Shown piece after piece: positions 1 through 8,217 of a DNA stretch of 64,000 nt (positions are counted from its first letter, which is position 1; the number at the start of each line of letters is the position of its first letter). A program made the position numbers and the translations under genes. Origin of the DNA: Thalassospira lohafexi. Its GTDB lineage: Bacteria; Pseudomonadota; Alphaproteobacteria; Rhodospirillales; Thalassospiraceae. The notes beneath the pieces were generated by a model. The model did no database searches. It was not told the origin of the DNA and worked only from the letters and a program-made list of their open reading frames with translations. Where the stretch lies: the NCBI RefSeq assembly GCF_002844275.1, contig NZ_NXGX01000004.1, forward strand, positions 186,001-250,000. The letters run 5' to 3'.

Positions 1-1318
1 CGCCTTTTTCGTTTTCCCGATCCCCATGGCGCCAGCCGAGTTGCAGCTGTTCAATTTTATCGCCCATGTTGAACGGCATTGCCATAACACGCCAACCATC
101 GGGGCGTTCTTCTGCGGCCATGCCGCGCAGATGACCAAAATCACCTTCAAGCCTTTTAAATCCGCCAGCACCATCTGTATCGCCAAGTGCAGCAAGGCTG
201 TTTGCTGCACGATCGCCCAGCCAGCCACGCAAATTGCCACCCGGTCCGGTCATCGCGGCAAAGAAGAACATCATGGTGGCGGTTAGTTTCGGGCCTGCTT
301 GTGGCAGGTTGTTCATCAAGGATGACGCCGCACCCGGATCATGTTGCTGTAATGCACTGATGGCCTGTTGCAGGCTGCCCCAGTCGCGTGACAAGGCAGC
401 AGTTTGACCCCGCATCATCAAATCAGCCTCGGTCATGGGCATGGATGTGGCAACGCGGCCACTGCCCGATGCATCGACACTAAAGGACAGTGTCGCACCC
501 GTTGGAGCAGGCATCGGGAGTTTGATGCCGACAATGCCCGCGGATGTGCGCAAGGCGGTAAAGCCGTTTGGCAACATGCGGGCTTCGGCACTGTTGGATG
601 GTAAAACCGTGCCGGTCAAAAGCAAGGCGGATGAGGATTGCCCGCCGGCCTGAAGCAGAACCGTCTGGTTTGGTGCGGTTGTCATTGCGGCGGTGGCGGC
701 ACCGCCGGCGGCAGGGTTTAGGACCTGTGCGGCCTGTTGTGCGGTGACAGTTCCCTGCCCAAGAAAAATCACCTGTGTCTGGCTGCCGACAGGAAGCTGG
801 GTTCCGTTGGGCATGGTAAGGACCGATGTGGTCACCGCCGAAAACGTTTGGCCGGGGGTAAGGGTACTGCTGGTGATGTTACCGGCTGTTATGGCACTTC
901 CGGTGGCGGTTGCACCGGGTGTTAGAGTCTGGGGAAGCAATTGCAGCCGCATGCCATCGGCAGGGGGTGTTGTTCCTCCGCCCGGCATTTGCGCTGTTGT
1001 CTGGTTTGCGGTCGGAATGCGCGCCCAAATTAAATCACCCAGAGTGGATGGAAGTTGAGTTGGCACCTTAACCGTGACCTGACCCAGTGCAGTCGCAAGG
1101 GTCAACTGGTTTCCCGATTGCGATTGGACCCTTGCCTGAAGCAGGGTTTCCACCGGTAATTTCGCAATTGCCGCCGCGACTTTTTGCGGCGTGTCGTTGG
1201 TGACGGTTGCTGTGACCTGTGCCGGTGTGCCCGCCTGGCCGCCTTGGCCGCTGGTGCCAGCCGAAGCCTGTCCACCGACAGAAGGGCCTGGCGATATGGC
1301 TTGCGGCGGCAGGGTCAT
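1..1318 (-). CDS. Thr/Ala/Gln-rich protein downstream of flhG, possibly FliK-like (partial, 3' end outside window)
   Basis: Reading the minus strand from an ATG at 1318 gives an uninterrupted frame of about 439 codons that leaves the window at base 1, so the C-terminus is missing. It starts MTLPPQAISPGPS and is rich in Thr, Ala, Gln and Pro for about 250 residues, then becomes more ordered with Trp/Gly-rich segments (WRVMAMPFNMGD near the edge). The start lies 6 bases after the flhG stop, with an AGGA-type ribosome site inside the end of flhG, so it is probably the last gene of the fliF-to-flhG operon. The disordered N-part with a compact C-part resembles hook-length-control (FliK) architecture. 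That is an inference from composition and position only; I recognise no signature motif. Confidence 0.6.
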   Translation of the reverse strand, partial: MTLPPQAISPGPSVGGQASAGTSGQGGQAGTPAQVTATVTNDTPQKVAAAIAKLPVETLLQARVQSQSGNQLTLATALGQVTVKVPTQLPSTLGDLIWARIPTANQTTAQMPGGGTTPPADGMRLQLLPQTLTPGATATGSAITAGNITSSTLTPGQTFSAVTTSVLTMPNGTQLPVGSQTQVIFLGQGTVTAQQAAQVLNPAAGGAATAAMTTAPNQTVLLQAGGQSSSALLLTGTVLPSNSAEARMLPNGFTALRTSAGIVGIKLPMPAPTGATLSFSVDASGSGRVATSMPMTEADLMMRGQTAALSRDWGSLQQAISALQQHDPGAASSLMNNLPQAGPKLTATMMFFFAAMTGPGGNLRGWLGDRAANSLAALGDTDGAGGFKRLEGDFGHLRGMAAEERPDGWRVMAMPFNMGDKIEQLQLGWRHGDRENEKG

Positions 1319-1324
1319 GACAAA

Positions 1325-2113
1325 TTATTCCTCGAGCAAGGTCTGCGCGATGGCCTCTATATCGTGGGCTGCATCGCAATTTGGATGACGCATCAAAAGC
1401 GGTGTCTGATTGCGAATGCATTCCGACACACGCGTATCTGAGCGAATAACACCCAGCAAAGGCGGGGAAATTTTCAAAAATCCCTCGCAGGCTTTCAGCA
1501 ATTTGTTATAGATCGCCTGACCTTCTTTTTTGTCCTTGGCCATATTGACCACAACCCGAATATCGGTTTTTGGTCGGGCCATATGGGTGATCTTGATAAA
1601 GGCATAAGCATCCGTCAAAGACGTCGGGTCACCATTGGTGATGACAATGACGGTATTGGCAAGACCGGTCATCTGACGCACACCCTGATCCACACCGGCA
1701 CCAAGGTCGATCAGAACCTTGTCATAAGATTTCCCTGTCTGGATAAGGTCATCAGACAGAGCCTGAAGTCGGGTGGCCGGAAGATTGGCAAGACTGCCCG
1801 AACCGCTGCGCCCGGCAATGATGTCAAAGCCGCCATCAGGGAACTTGGTGATGGCGTCCTTAAGGCTGATGCGCCCGGCGATAACCCCGCCCAGATCATG
1901 TTTGGGCATCAGGCCAAGCTGGATGTCAATATTGGCAAGGCCAAGATCACCATCAAACAGCAATGCCTTGTGCCCTTCGAGAACCATGGCATGGGTCAGG
2001 GTAATGGAAAACCAGGTCTTGCCCACGCCGCCTTTGCCAGATGCGACGGCAAGAACATTGCGGCCTCTGGTGCGCGGGGCAGATTTTGGTGTGGCATCGG
2101 ACTTGGTCGTCAT
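1325..2113 (-). CDS. flhG: FlhG (FleN/YlxH) MinD-type ATPase, flagellar number regulator
   Basis: The 262-residue product is a ParA/MinD-family ATPase that in other bacteria limits the number of polar flagella by acting with FlhF. The deviant Walker A box SGKGGVGKT is at residues 25-33 and the second signature DGDLGLAN at 54-61, both intact. FlhG proteins usually begin with a short activating helix (DQAxxLR type) that stimulates the FlhF GTPase. Here the 20 residues before the first strand are Lys/Arg/Ser/Pro-rich and I do not see that motif. The start codon overlaps the flhF stop (ATGA), so the two are translationally coupled. Confidence 0.93.
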   Translation of the reverse strand: MTTKSDATPKSAPRTRGRNVLAVASGKGGVGKTWFSITLTHAMVLEGHKALLFDGDLGLANIDIQLGLMPKHDLGGVIAGRISLKDAITKFPDGGFDIIAGRSGSGSLANLPATRLQALSDDLIQTGKSYDKVLIDLGAGVDQGVRQMTGLANTVIVITNGDPTSLTDAYAFIKITHMARPKTDIRVVVNMAKDKKEGQAIYNKLLKACEGFLKISPPLLGVIRSDTRVSECIRNQTPLLMRHPNCDAAHDIEAIAQTLLEE

Positions 2114-3096
2114 TTCATGACCTCGGAGAAGCTCGGTTTCGCGGTTTTGGCGCGATGGGACGGTATGAGAAGTTTGGCTAAGGCAAGGGGACTAAGCGCT
2201 GTCAGACCATCCGCAACCTGTGCCGTCATACTTACATTACAAAGGGAAAGATTTCCTGAATCCGCCCCGTATAACGCACCGCCAAGGCGGGCGGCGACAT
2301 CGAGGCGTGATATCATCAAACGCGTTGCGCCGCCATCGGCAAAGGCATTGGCGATATCAGCAGACTCATCTGCATCAATTCCCGCAGGATTAACCAGTAT
2401 TGTCTCGTTTGGTATTGCCGAAAGGAATTCACAAAGCGTGCCAATTTCACTTTCGAGATACGGATTGCAGCTGGCTGTATCAATCAGGATCATATCGGCT
2501 TCGCGAATTTCGCCAAATCGGGCTTTGAGCTCGTCGGCTGATTTGGCCTGAACCAGATCAATGCTTAGAATGCGGGTGAACGCAGAAAGTTGCGCCATGC
2601 CACCGGCACGTTTGTAATCAGTTGTAATCACCGCAACTTTACGTTTTTTCATCACAGCACGGGCGGCGGTTTTGGCAACAGCCAACGTTTTTCCTGATCC
2701 CGGCGGGCCGACAAAGGCCAATGCACGGGGCGTATTTTTTTCCGGAAGTGGCGAGAAATCGAAAATTTCATCAAGTGCCCCGGCCAGCAATTGCTGGGCA
2801 GAGGCCGCCGCGGTTTCACGCGCCATCAGATCACACAGGCGAATGCGCAGCCGTTCGGGAAAATTATGCCGGGTCAAAGCTTCTTCTGCGGCATCAAGTT
2901 GTTCCTGCAGGGCAGGGGCCGGTGTGCCGTCATCCCCAACATCCATATCAGGATCATGGTCAAGGGCAGCCGTCAGGCGCACGCCACTTCCCGGGATATC
3001 CTGTGTTGATACGATGATCGCATCAGATCCCATGTGTTCCTTAACCAGCGCCATGGCTTCTGTCATGGTGGGGGCTGTAAAGGTCTTAAGACGCAT
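2110..3096 (-). CDS. flhF: FlhF, SRP-type GTPase for flagellar placement
   Basis: A 328-residue member of the SRP/FtsY/FlhF GTPase group, which marks the pole where the flagellum is built. The N-terminus (MRLKTFTAPTMTEAMALVKE) is typical of FlhF B domains; the NG region follows from about residue 75. The P-loop GPPGSGKT is at 130-137. Other boxes have drifted: the usual DTAG is DTAS (206-209), and the TKxD guanine-specificity box is SRLD (263-266). Substrate choice or hydrolysis may therefore differ from classic FlhF. It lies between flhA and flhG in a minus-strand operon, 57 bases after flhA. Confidence 0.92.
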   Translation of the reverse strand: MRLKTFTAPTMTEAMALVKEHMGSDAIIVSTQDIPGSGVRLTAALDHDPDMDVGDDGTPAPALQEQLDAAEEALTRHNFPERLRIRLCDLMARETAAASAQQLLAGALDEIFDFSPLPEKNTPRALAFVGPPGSGKTLAVAKTAARAVMKKRKVAVITTDYKRAGGMAQLSAFTRILSIDLVQAKSADELKARFGEIREADMILIDTASCNPYLESEIGTLCEFLSAIPNETILVNPAGIDADESADIANAFADGGATRLMISRLDVAARLGGALYGADSGNLSLCNVSMTAQVADGLTALSPLALAKLLIPSHRAKTAKPSFSEVMK

Positions 3097-3153
3097 TCAT
3101 ACCCTCCTTGCTGGTTGTGCCCGCCATCGGGCGTATGGATTTCATGCGGACCA

Positions 3154-5307
3154 TCAGATTTGCCCCAGGGTTTTAAGTTGCGCCTTGGGGTGAATTTCGT
3201 TTTGCGACATGACCACAGTGGTCGGGCGGAAACGCTCAACAATTGAACGGACATAGGGGCGAATGCCCGGACTGGTCAGAAGGACGGGTGATTCCCCCAT
3301 CATGCCCAGCCGTTCAAACGTGGTGCGCACCTTGTTGATGAATTCCTGAAGCTGGCTTGGCGGAATGGAAAGTTGCTTTTCCTCGCCCGACCCCACCAGA
3401 CTTTCGGCAAAAATCTGTTCCCATTGCGGGGACATGGTCACAAGCGGGATGACACCATCCATATTGGTATTCACATCCGACAACTGACGCGCAAGCCGTG
3501 AACGAACATGTTCGGTCATAAAGGTCGGGTTGCGGGTAAAGGCGGTTGCCTCGGCCACGCCTTCAAGGATGGTAGGCAGATCACGAATGGACACGCGTTC
3601 GGTCAAAAGGTTTTGCAGAACGCGCTGAACACCGCCGACCGATACCTGACCCGGTACGATGTCTTCGACCAGTTTCTTCTGATCGTCATCAAGTTCATCC
3701 ATCAGCTTCTGGGTTTCCGCATAGGACAGAAGTTCAGGCATGTGATCTTTGATGACTTCTGTGATATGCGTCGTGATCACAGTTTGCGGATCAACCACCG
3801 TATAGCCGCGGAACATGGCTTCTTCCTTCATGCCCTGTTCAATCCACATGGCAGGCAAGTTAAAGGTTGGCTCCATCGTCTTTTCGCCCGAAAGCGTTAT
3901 TTCCTCGCCGCGCGGGTCCATCACCAGCAACATGTTGGGGCGTAAATCACCTCGACCGGCTTCGATCTCCTTGACCCGCAGCACATAGGTATTGGCTGGC
4001 AGTTGCATGTTATCCTGAATTCGGACGGACGGCATGACAAAGCCCATGTCACCGGCAAGCTGACGGCGAAGTGCCTTGATCTGGTCGGTGAGTTTCTGAC
4101 CGCGTTCGGTACTGATCAGCGATAGTAAGCCATAGCCCAGTTCAAGCCGCACATAGTCCATGCGAAGGGAATTGGCGATGGGTTCGTCGGGCGGCGGTGC
4201 GGCGGCATCTGCGGCGGCTTTGGATTCCTGTGCGACGATCTGATTCGCACTTTCTTTTTGTTTCTTACCCATGCGATAGGCAAGATACCCCAAGCCTATG
4301 GCAAGGCCGAGGAACCAGACCATCGGGATACCGGGCAGAAGCGACATGCCACCCATCAGGGCTGCGGCAACGCCAAGAGCTGCCGGGTAGTTACTGATCT
4401 GGCCGAAAACAGCCTTTTCCGTTGCCCCGTCAAGACCGCCCTTGGTGACCAGAAGGCCAGCAGCGGTCGATACAATAAGGGCCGGGATCTGCGATACCAG
4501 ACCATCACCAACCGTCAGGATCGTGTATGTTTCGGTCGCTTCACCAAGCGACAAACCCATCTGCGCGGTGCCGATAATGATACCGCCGACCACGTTGATA
4601 AAGGTAATCAGGATACCGGCAACGGCATCACCACGGACGAACTTGGATGCACCATCCATAGACCCGAAGAACGAACTTTCATCTTCGAGTTCTTTACGCC
4701 GCGCCTTGGCCTGTTCTTCGTTGATCAGGCCTGATGACAGATCCGCATCAATGGCCATCTGCTTGCCGGGCATGGCATCAAGAGTAAAGCGGGCGGCGAC
4801 CTCGGCGATACGGCCTGAACCCTTGGTGATCACGACAAAGTTGATGATGACCAGAATGGCAAAGACAATAATCCCGATCACGAAGTTACCGGAAATCAGG
4901 AAACTGCCGAAAGCCTCGATCACTGCACCAGCGGCATGGGTGCCTTCGTGCCCGTGGCCCAAAATTAGACGCGTGGTCGCGATGTTCAATGCCAGTCGCA
5001 ACGAGGTTGCCACCAGAAGGATCATCGGGAATGAGTTGAATTCAAGCGGTTTTTGAATGAACAGCGACGTCATCAAAATCAGCACGGAAAAGCTGATCGA
5101 CAGAGCGAGCATGAAATCAAGCAACCAAGGCGGCATCGGGAACATCATGACCACAAGGATCATGATGAAACCAAGCGCCATTGCGATATCGCCGCGCTTC
5201 AACGCCGAGGAAACACGCGCCTGAATACCAGCCATATTCAGCCCGCCACCGCCGGAGCCGTCAGACCCGCCTGATCCAGTCGGTGTGATGTCTTGACCTT
5301 CGGCCAT
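3154..5307 (-). CDS. flhA: FlhA, flagellar type III export gate protein
   Basis: 717 residues, the normal length for FlhA. After a Gly/Ser-rich N-terminus the protein has about eight membrane segments (roughly residues 35-330) including the conserved cytoplasmic loop around RFTLDAMPGKQMAIDADL, where substrate gating and proton coupling map in the family. The cytosolic C-terminal export platform follows and ends with a region containing the EIHPKAQ sequence. It forms the nonameric ring that receives export substrates and works with FlhB, FliP, FliQ and FliR, all encoded near the other end of this window. It sits directly after flbD, 89 bases downstream. Confidence 0.97.
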   Translation of the reverse strand: MAEGQDITPTGSGGSDGSGGGGLNMAGIQARVSSALKRGDIAMALGFIMILVVMMFPMPPWLLDFMLALSISFSVLILMTSLFIQKPLEFNSFPMILLVATSLRLALNIATTRLILGHGHEGTHAAGAVIEAFGSFLISGNFVIGIIVFAILVIINFVVITKGSGRIAEVAARFTLDAMPGKQMAIDADLSSGLINEEQAKARRKELEDESSFFGSMDGASKFVRGDAVAGILITFINVVGGIIIGTAQMGLSLGEATETYTILTVGDGLVSQIPALIVSTAAGLLVTKGGLDGATEKAVFGQISNYPAALGVAAALMGGMSLLPGIPMVWFLGLAIGLGYLAYRMGKKQKESANQIVAQESKAAADAAAPPPDEPIANSLRMDYVRLELGYGLLSLISTERGQKLTDQIKALRRQLAGDMGFVMPSVRIQDNMQLPANTYVLRVKEIEAGRGDLRPNMLLVMDPRGEEITLSGEKTMEPTFNLPAMWIEQGMKEEAMFRGYTVVDPQTVITTHITEVIKDHMPELLSYAETQKLMDELDDDQKKLVEDIVPGQVSVGGVQRVLQNLLTERVSIRDLPTILEGVAEATAFTRNPTFMTEHVRSRLARQLSDVNTNMDGVIPLVTMSPQWEQIFAESLVGSGEEKQLSIPPSQLQEFINKVRTTFERLGMMGESPVLLTSPGIRPYVRSIVERFRPTTVVMSQNEIHPKAQLKTLGQI

Positions 5308-5396
5308 TGTGTTTGCTGGTTATCCTGTTGGTTGCGCGTGTTTGGTGACGGTTCTTTTACCCCTGCATATGGGGAGTGATGATCATGATTTCATGG

Positions 5397-6950
5397 TCAG
5401 TCGTGACCATCACCCGGGGCGGGCACAGCAAGTCCGTCGTCGGTATATTGCCGCAACTTATTACGCAATGTCCGAATGGAAATGCCAAGAATGTTTGCCG
5501 CATGCGTCCGGTTGCCAAAGCAGTGCTTCAGCGTATCAATGATCAGATCGCGTTCAACCGCAGCCACAGTCCGCCCAACGAGGGAGGATGTGCCCGATCC
5601 GTTTTCTACTGTGTTTTGGGCATCGACGTTGTCTGTATTGTCATCGGCAGAGGACGTGTCATCAGACTCAACCGAGTGTTGCGCGGGTACTGGTGGGGCG
5701 CTTGGCTTATAGGCCGATGATGCCGCACCATATGCCGCGTTGGCATTGGCATAGGCCGAACTCGCCCGGCTGGACGGCGAGGTGGTAGAAGGGGCAGGCG
5801 ACGCTGGTTCAGTTGCCGCCGGCGCAGGGGATGGGGCGGGTGCGCTTGCAGTGCTGCCCGTCAGTAAGATTGCTTCGGGACCGATTTCATCCGGGCCAGC
5901 AACCAGAACAGCGCGATGCAGAGTATTTTCAAGTTCACGCACGTTGCCGCGCCAGTGATGCGACAGCAAACGCTGGATCGCCAACGGGCTGATTGGGCGC
6001 AGTGGCATGTCGTTGGCTTCGGAATACTTTTTGACAAAGAATTCGGCCAGAACAGGAATATCGTCAGGGCGTTCACGCAAAGACGGAATATCAAGATTAA
6101 CGACATTCAAACGGAAATAAAGGTCTTCTCGGAAGTTGCCTGCGTTGACTTCGGCCTCAAGATTACGGTTCGAGGTTGCCAGAATACGCACATCGATTTT
6201 AACCGGGCTTTTGCCGCCAAGCCGATCAATTTCCTTTTCCTGAATGGCACGCAGCAATTTTGCCTGCAGGCGGACATCCATTTCGCTGATTTCATCAAGC
6301 AAAAGGGTGCCGTTGTTGGCTTCTTCGAATTTACCGATCCGCCGCGCCTGCGCGCCGGTAAAGGCGCCTTTTTCATGGCCGAACAGTTCAGATTCCAGAA
6401 GATTATCAGGGATGGCTGCACAGTTTACCGCGACAAATGGTTTGTCCGCGCGGTTTGACTTGCGGTGGACAAAGCGCGAGATAATTTCTTTACCGGTACC
6501 ACTTTCACCCGTGATCAGGATGGAAGCCGAACTTTTGGCAACCTGTGTTGCCAGACGCAGGGTTTCGGCCATCTTGGGATCGCGATGGATCAGCGCATGG
6601 CTTTCTTCGGTAACGGCTTCGAAAATGGCGGCAATCAGGTCGGCTTCGGGGGGAAGTGGGATGAATTCCTGAGCACCGGCCTTAATGGCGTTTACGGCAC
6701 CATTAACGTCATTTCCGACACCACAGGCAACAACCGGCACATTGATGCGTTCCTGAGAAATCGCATCAATAAGGGCTGCGACATCAAGGGTGATGTCGGC
6801 CATTACAACGTCGATACGGTTGCCTGCCCGCAGGATATTAAGCGCAGTTGTTACGCTTTCGGCCAATTGTACCGAAGCGCCGCGCGCCATAGCGATCTTG
6901 CTGGCTGCGCCGATCTGTCCGCCCAGTCCACCAACGATCAGTACCTGCAT
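5397..6950 (-). CDS. flbD: FlbD-type sigma-54 enhancer-binding flagellar regulator
   Basis: 517 residues in three parts. Residues 1-120 form a receiver-like domain without the usual acidic pocket near the N-terminus (it begins MQVLIVGGLGGQ), so classic phosphorylation is doubtful; D52 is the only candidate acceptor. The AAA+ domain has Walker A GESGTGKE at 148-155, the sigma-54-contacting GAFTGA loop at 195-200 and Walker B LLLDE at 216-220. After an Ala/Pro/Ser-rich linker (about 385-440) the C-terminus carries a Fis-type helix-turn-helix (FGNRTHAANILGISIRTLRN). In Caulobacter, FlbD activates late sigma-54 flagellar promoters and represses fliF, under control of FliX. A fliX gene is at 32863-33306 and several sigma-54-type sites lie in this window, which supports the same role here. 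Confidence 0.93.
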   Translation of the reverse strand: MQVLIVGGLGGQIGAASKIAMARGASVQLAESVTTALNILRAGNRIDVVMADITLDVAALIDAISQERINVPVVACGVGNDVNGAVNAIKAGAQEFIPLPPEADLIAAIFEAVTEESHALIHRDPKMAETLRLATQVAKSSASILITGESGTGKEIISRFVHRKSNRADKPFVAVNCAAIPDNLLESELFGHEKGAFTGAQARRIGKFEEANNGTLLLDEISEMDVRLQAKLLRAIQEKEIDRLGGKSPVKIDVRILATSNRNLEAEVNAGNFREDLYFRLNVVNLDIPSLRERPDDIPVLAEFFVKKYSEANDMPLRPISPLAIQRLLSHHWRGNVRELENTLHRAVLVAGPDEIGPEAILLTGSTASAPAPSPAPAATEPASPAPSTTSPSSRASSAYANANAAYGAASSAYKPSAPPVPAQHSVESDDTSSADDNTDNVDAQNTVENGSGTSSLVGRTVAAVERDLIIDTLKHCFGNRTHAANILGISIRTLRNKLRQYTDDGLAVPAPGDGHD

Positions 6951-7038
6951 AGTCTCATCTCTTTCCGATCATTTTCAATTGGCCGCGAAAGCCGCTTTGA
7001 CAAAGAGAAGTTCGGGGCCGGAAGTTCCAAGGTGTTGA

Positions 7039-7833
7039 TCAATCAAAATAGCTCACGCGTTTCGATGGCGGCAGGATCGAGTTGATCAGCATTTCCAGAC
7101 GACGGGGGTTTTCCTGACGACCGATGGATACTGCACCCACCATGTAAACCGAATTCAGAAGTTCTTCATCGTTCGAGTTGCGTTCAAGTTTACCCGCCAG
7201 CGGCATGAAGACCATGTTGGCCAAAACTGCGCCATAGAAGGTTGTCAAAAGTGCAACCGCCATCGACGGGCCGATGGAAGACGGATCATCAAGGTTACCA
7301 AGCATCTGAACCAGACCGATCAGTGTGCCGATCAGGCCCATTGCCGGGGCAACGTCACCAGCCTTACGCAGAATATTGGCACCTTTTTGGTGACGGCCGA
7401 TGGTGGCGTTCATGTCTTTGCGCATGATCGCTTCGACTTCTTCGGACGGGGTGCCATCGACAACAAGCGAAAGGCCCTTCCACAGGTATTCTTCGCTTTG
7501 CAGGCTGTCGAGATGTCCTTGCAGAGACAGAACCCCACCTTTACGGGCGATTTCAGCCAATTGCAAAATCTGTAACGCGGCGTCTCCCGGGTTGCGTGAT
7601 TTATGAAAAATCGTCCGCATGAGGATCTTGCCGGAACCAAGAAACTCACCAAGCGCAAAACTGACGGCCGTAATCGCCGCAGTGCCGCCAATAACAATCA
7701 GAACAGACGGGATATCAATAAAGGCGCCAGGTGAACCACCGAATACAATTGCGGCAATCACAAGTGCAAAGCCAACGACCAGTCCCCCGACTGTCGCAAT
7801 GTCAAATGACGTCTTCGTCCCCCCTTCCGCCAT
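7039..7833 (-). CDS. motA: MotA/PomA-family stator channel subunit
   Basis: 264 residues of the short MotA/PomA class. Two membrane segments near the N-terminus (about 12-33 and 38-60) are followed by a cytoplasmic loop and two further segments (about 160-210). The loop contacts FliG in characterised motors. Ion type (H+ or Na+) cannot be decided from sequence alone. It is encoded between fliN and flbD, while motB lies about 36 kb away at 43919-44647, so the two stator subunits are not co-transcribed in this organism. Confidence 0.93.
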   Translation of the reverse strand: MAEGGTKTSFDIATVGGLVVGFALVIAAIVFGGSPGAFIDIPSVLIVIGGTAAITAVSFALGEFLGSGKILMRTIFHKSRNPGDAALQILQLAEIARKGGVLSLQGHLDSLQSEEYLWKGLSLVVDGTPSEEVEAIMRKDMNATIGRHQKGANILRKAGDVAPAMGLIGTLIGLVQMLGNLDDPSSIGPSMAVALLTTFYGAVLANMVFMPLAGKLERNSNDEELLNSVYMVGAVSIGRQENPRRLEMLINSILPPSKRVSYFD

Positions 7834-7854
7834 AGTCCCGTATCCCTTCTTGCG

Positions 7855-8217
7855 TTAGCTTTTTTCAGACTTGATGATTTCCGTCATGGTGACACCAAGA
7901 CGATCTTCCACAACCACCACTTCGCCACGGGCGACCAAACGGTTGTTCACATATATATCAATAGCTTCACCAACTTTACGGTCAAGCTCTACGACAGCAC
8001 CACGACCAAGTTTCAGCAGTTGGCTTACCTGCATGGTTGCTTTTCCAAGCACCGCTGAAACCTGAACGGGAATATCATAGACGGCTTCAAGGTCTTTGGA
8101 CGTCTTCATCTGTTCGCTGCCGATATCTGCAGCCGCCAGAAGTTCCGTGCCTTCGCCTTCAAAATCGTTGTCGCTGTCTTCGAGATCCGAGAGTTCAATA
8201 TCGTCGTCTTCAGCCAT
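7855..8217 (-). CDS. fliN: FliN, flagellar motor switch (C-ring) protein
   Basis: 120 residues. An acidic N-terminal stretch of about 35 residues precedes the SpoA (surface presentation) domain with the expected core VYDIPVQVSAVLGKATM and the C-terminal segment VNNRLVARGEVVVVEDRLG. FliN forms the base of the C-ring with FliM and binds FliH-FliI cargo complexes. The start overlaps the end of fliH by 8 bases, so the genes are coupled. The length and domain are normal for the family. Confidence 0.95.
   Translation of the reverse strand: MAEDDDIELSDLEDSDNDFEGEGTELLAAADIGSEQMKTSKDLEAVYDIPVQVSAVLGKATMQVSQLLKLGRGAVVELDRKVGEAIDIYVNNRLVARGEVVVVEDRLGVTMTEIIKSEKS

Noticed and set aside
1583..2551. 322-codon open frame on the plus strand opposite flhG and flhF
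   Set aside because: It is antisense to two well-conserved genes, has no recognisable domain or ribosome site, and arises from codon bias of the real genes.
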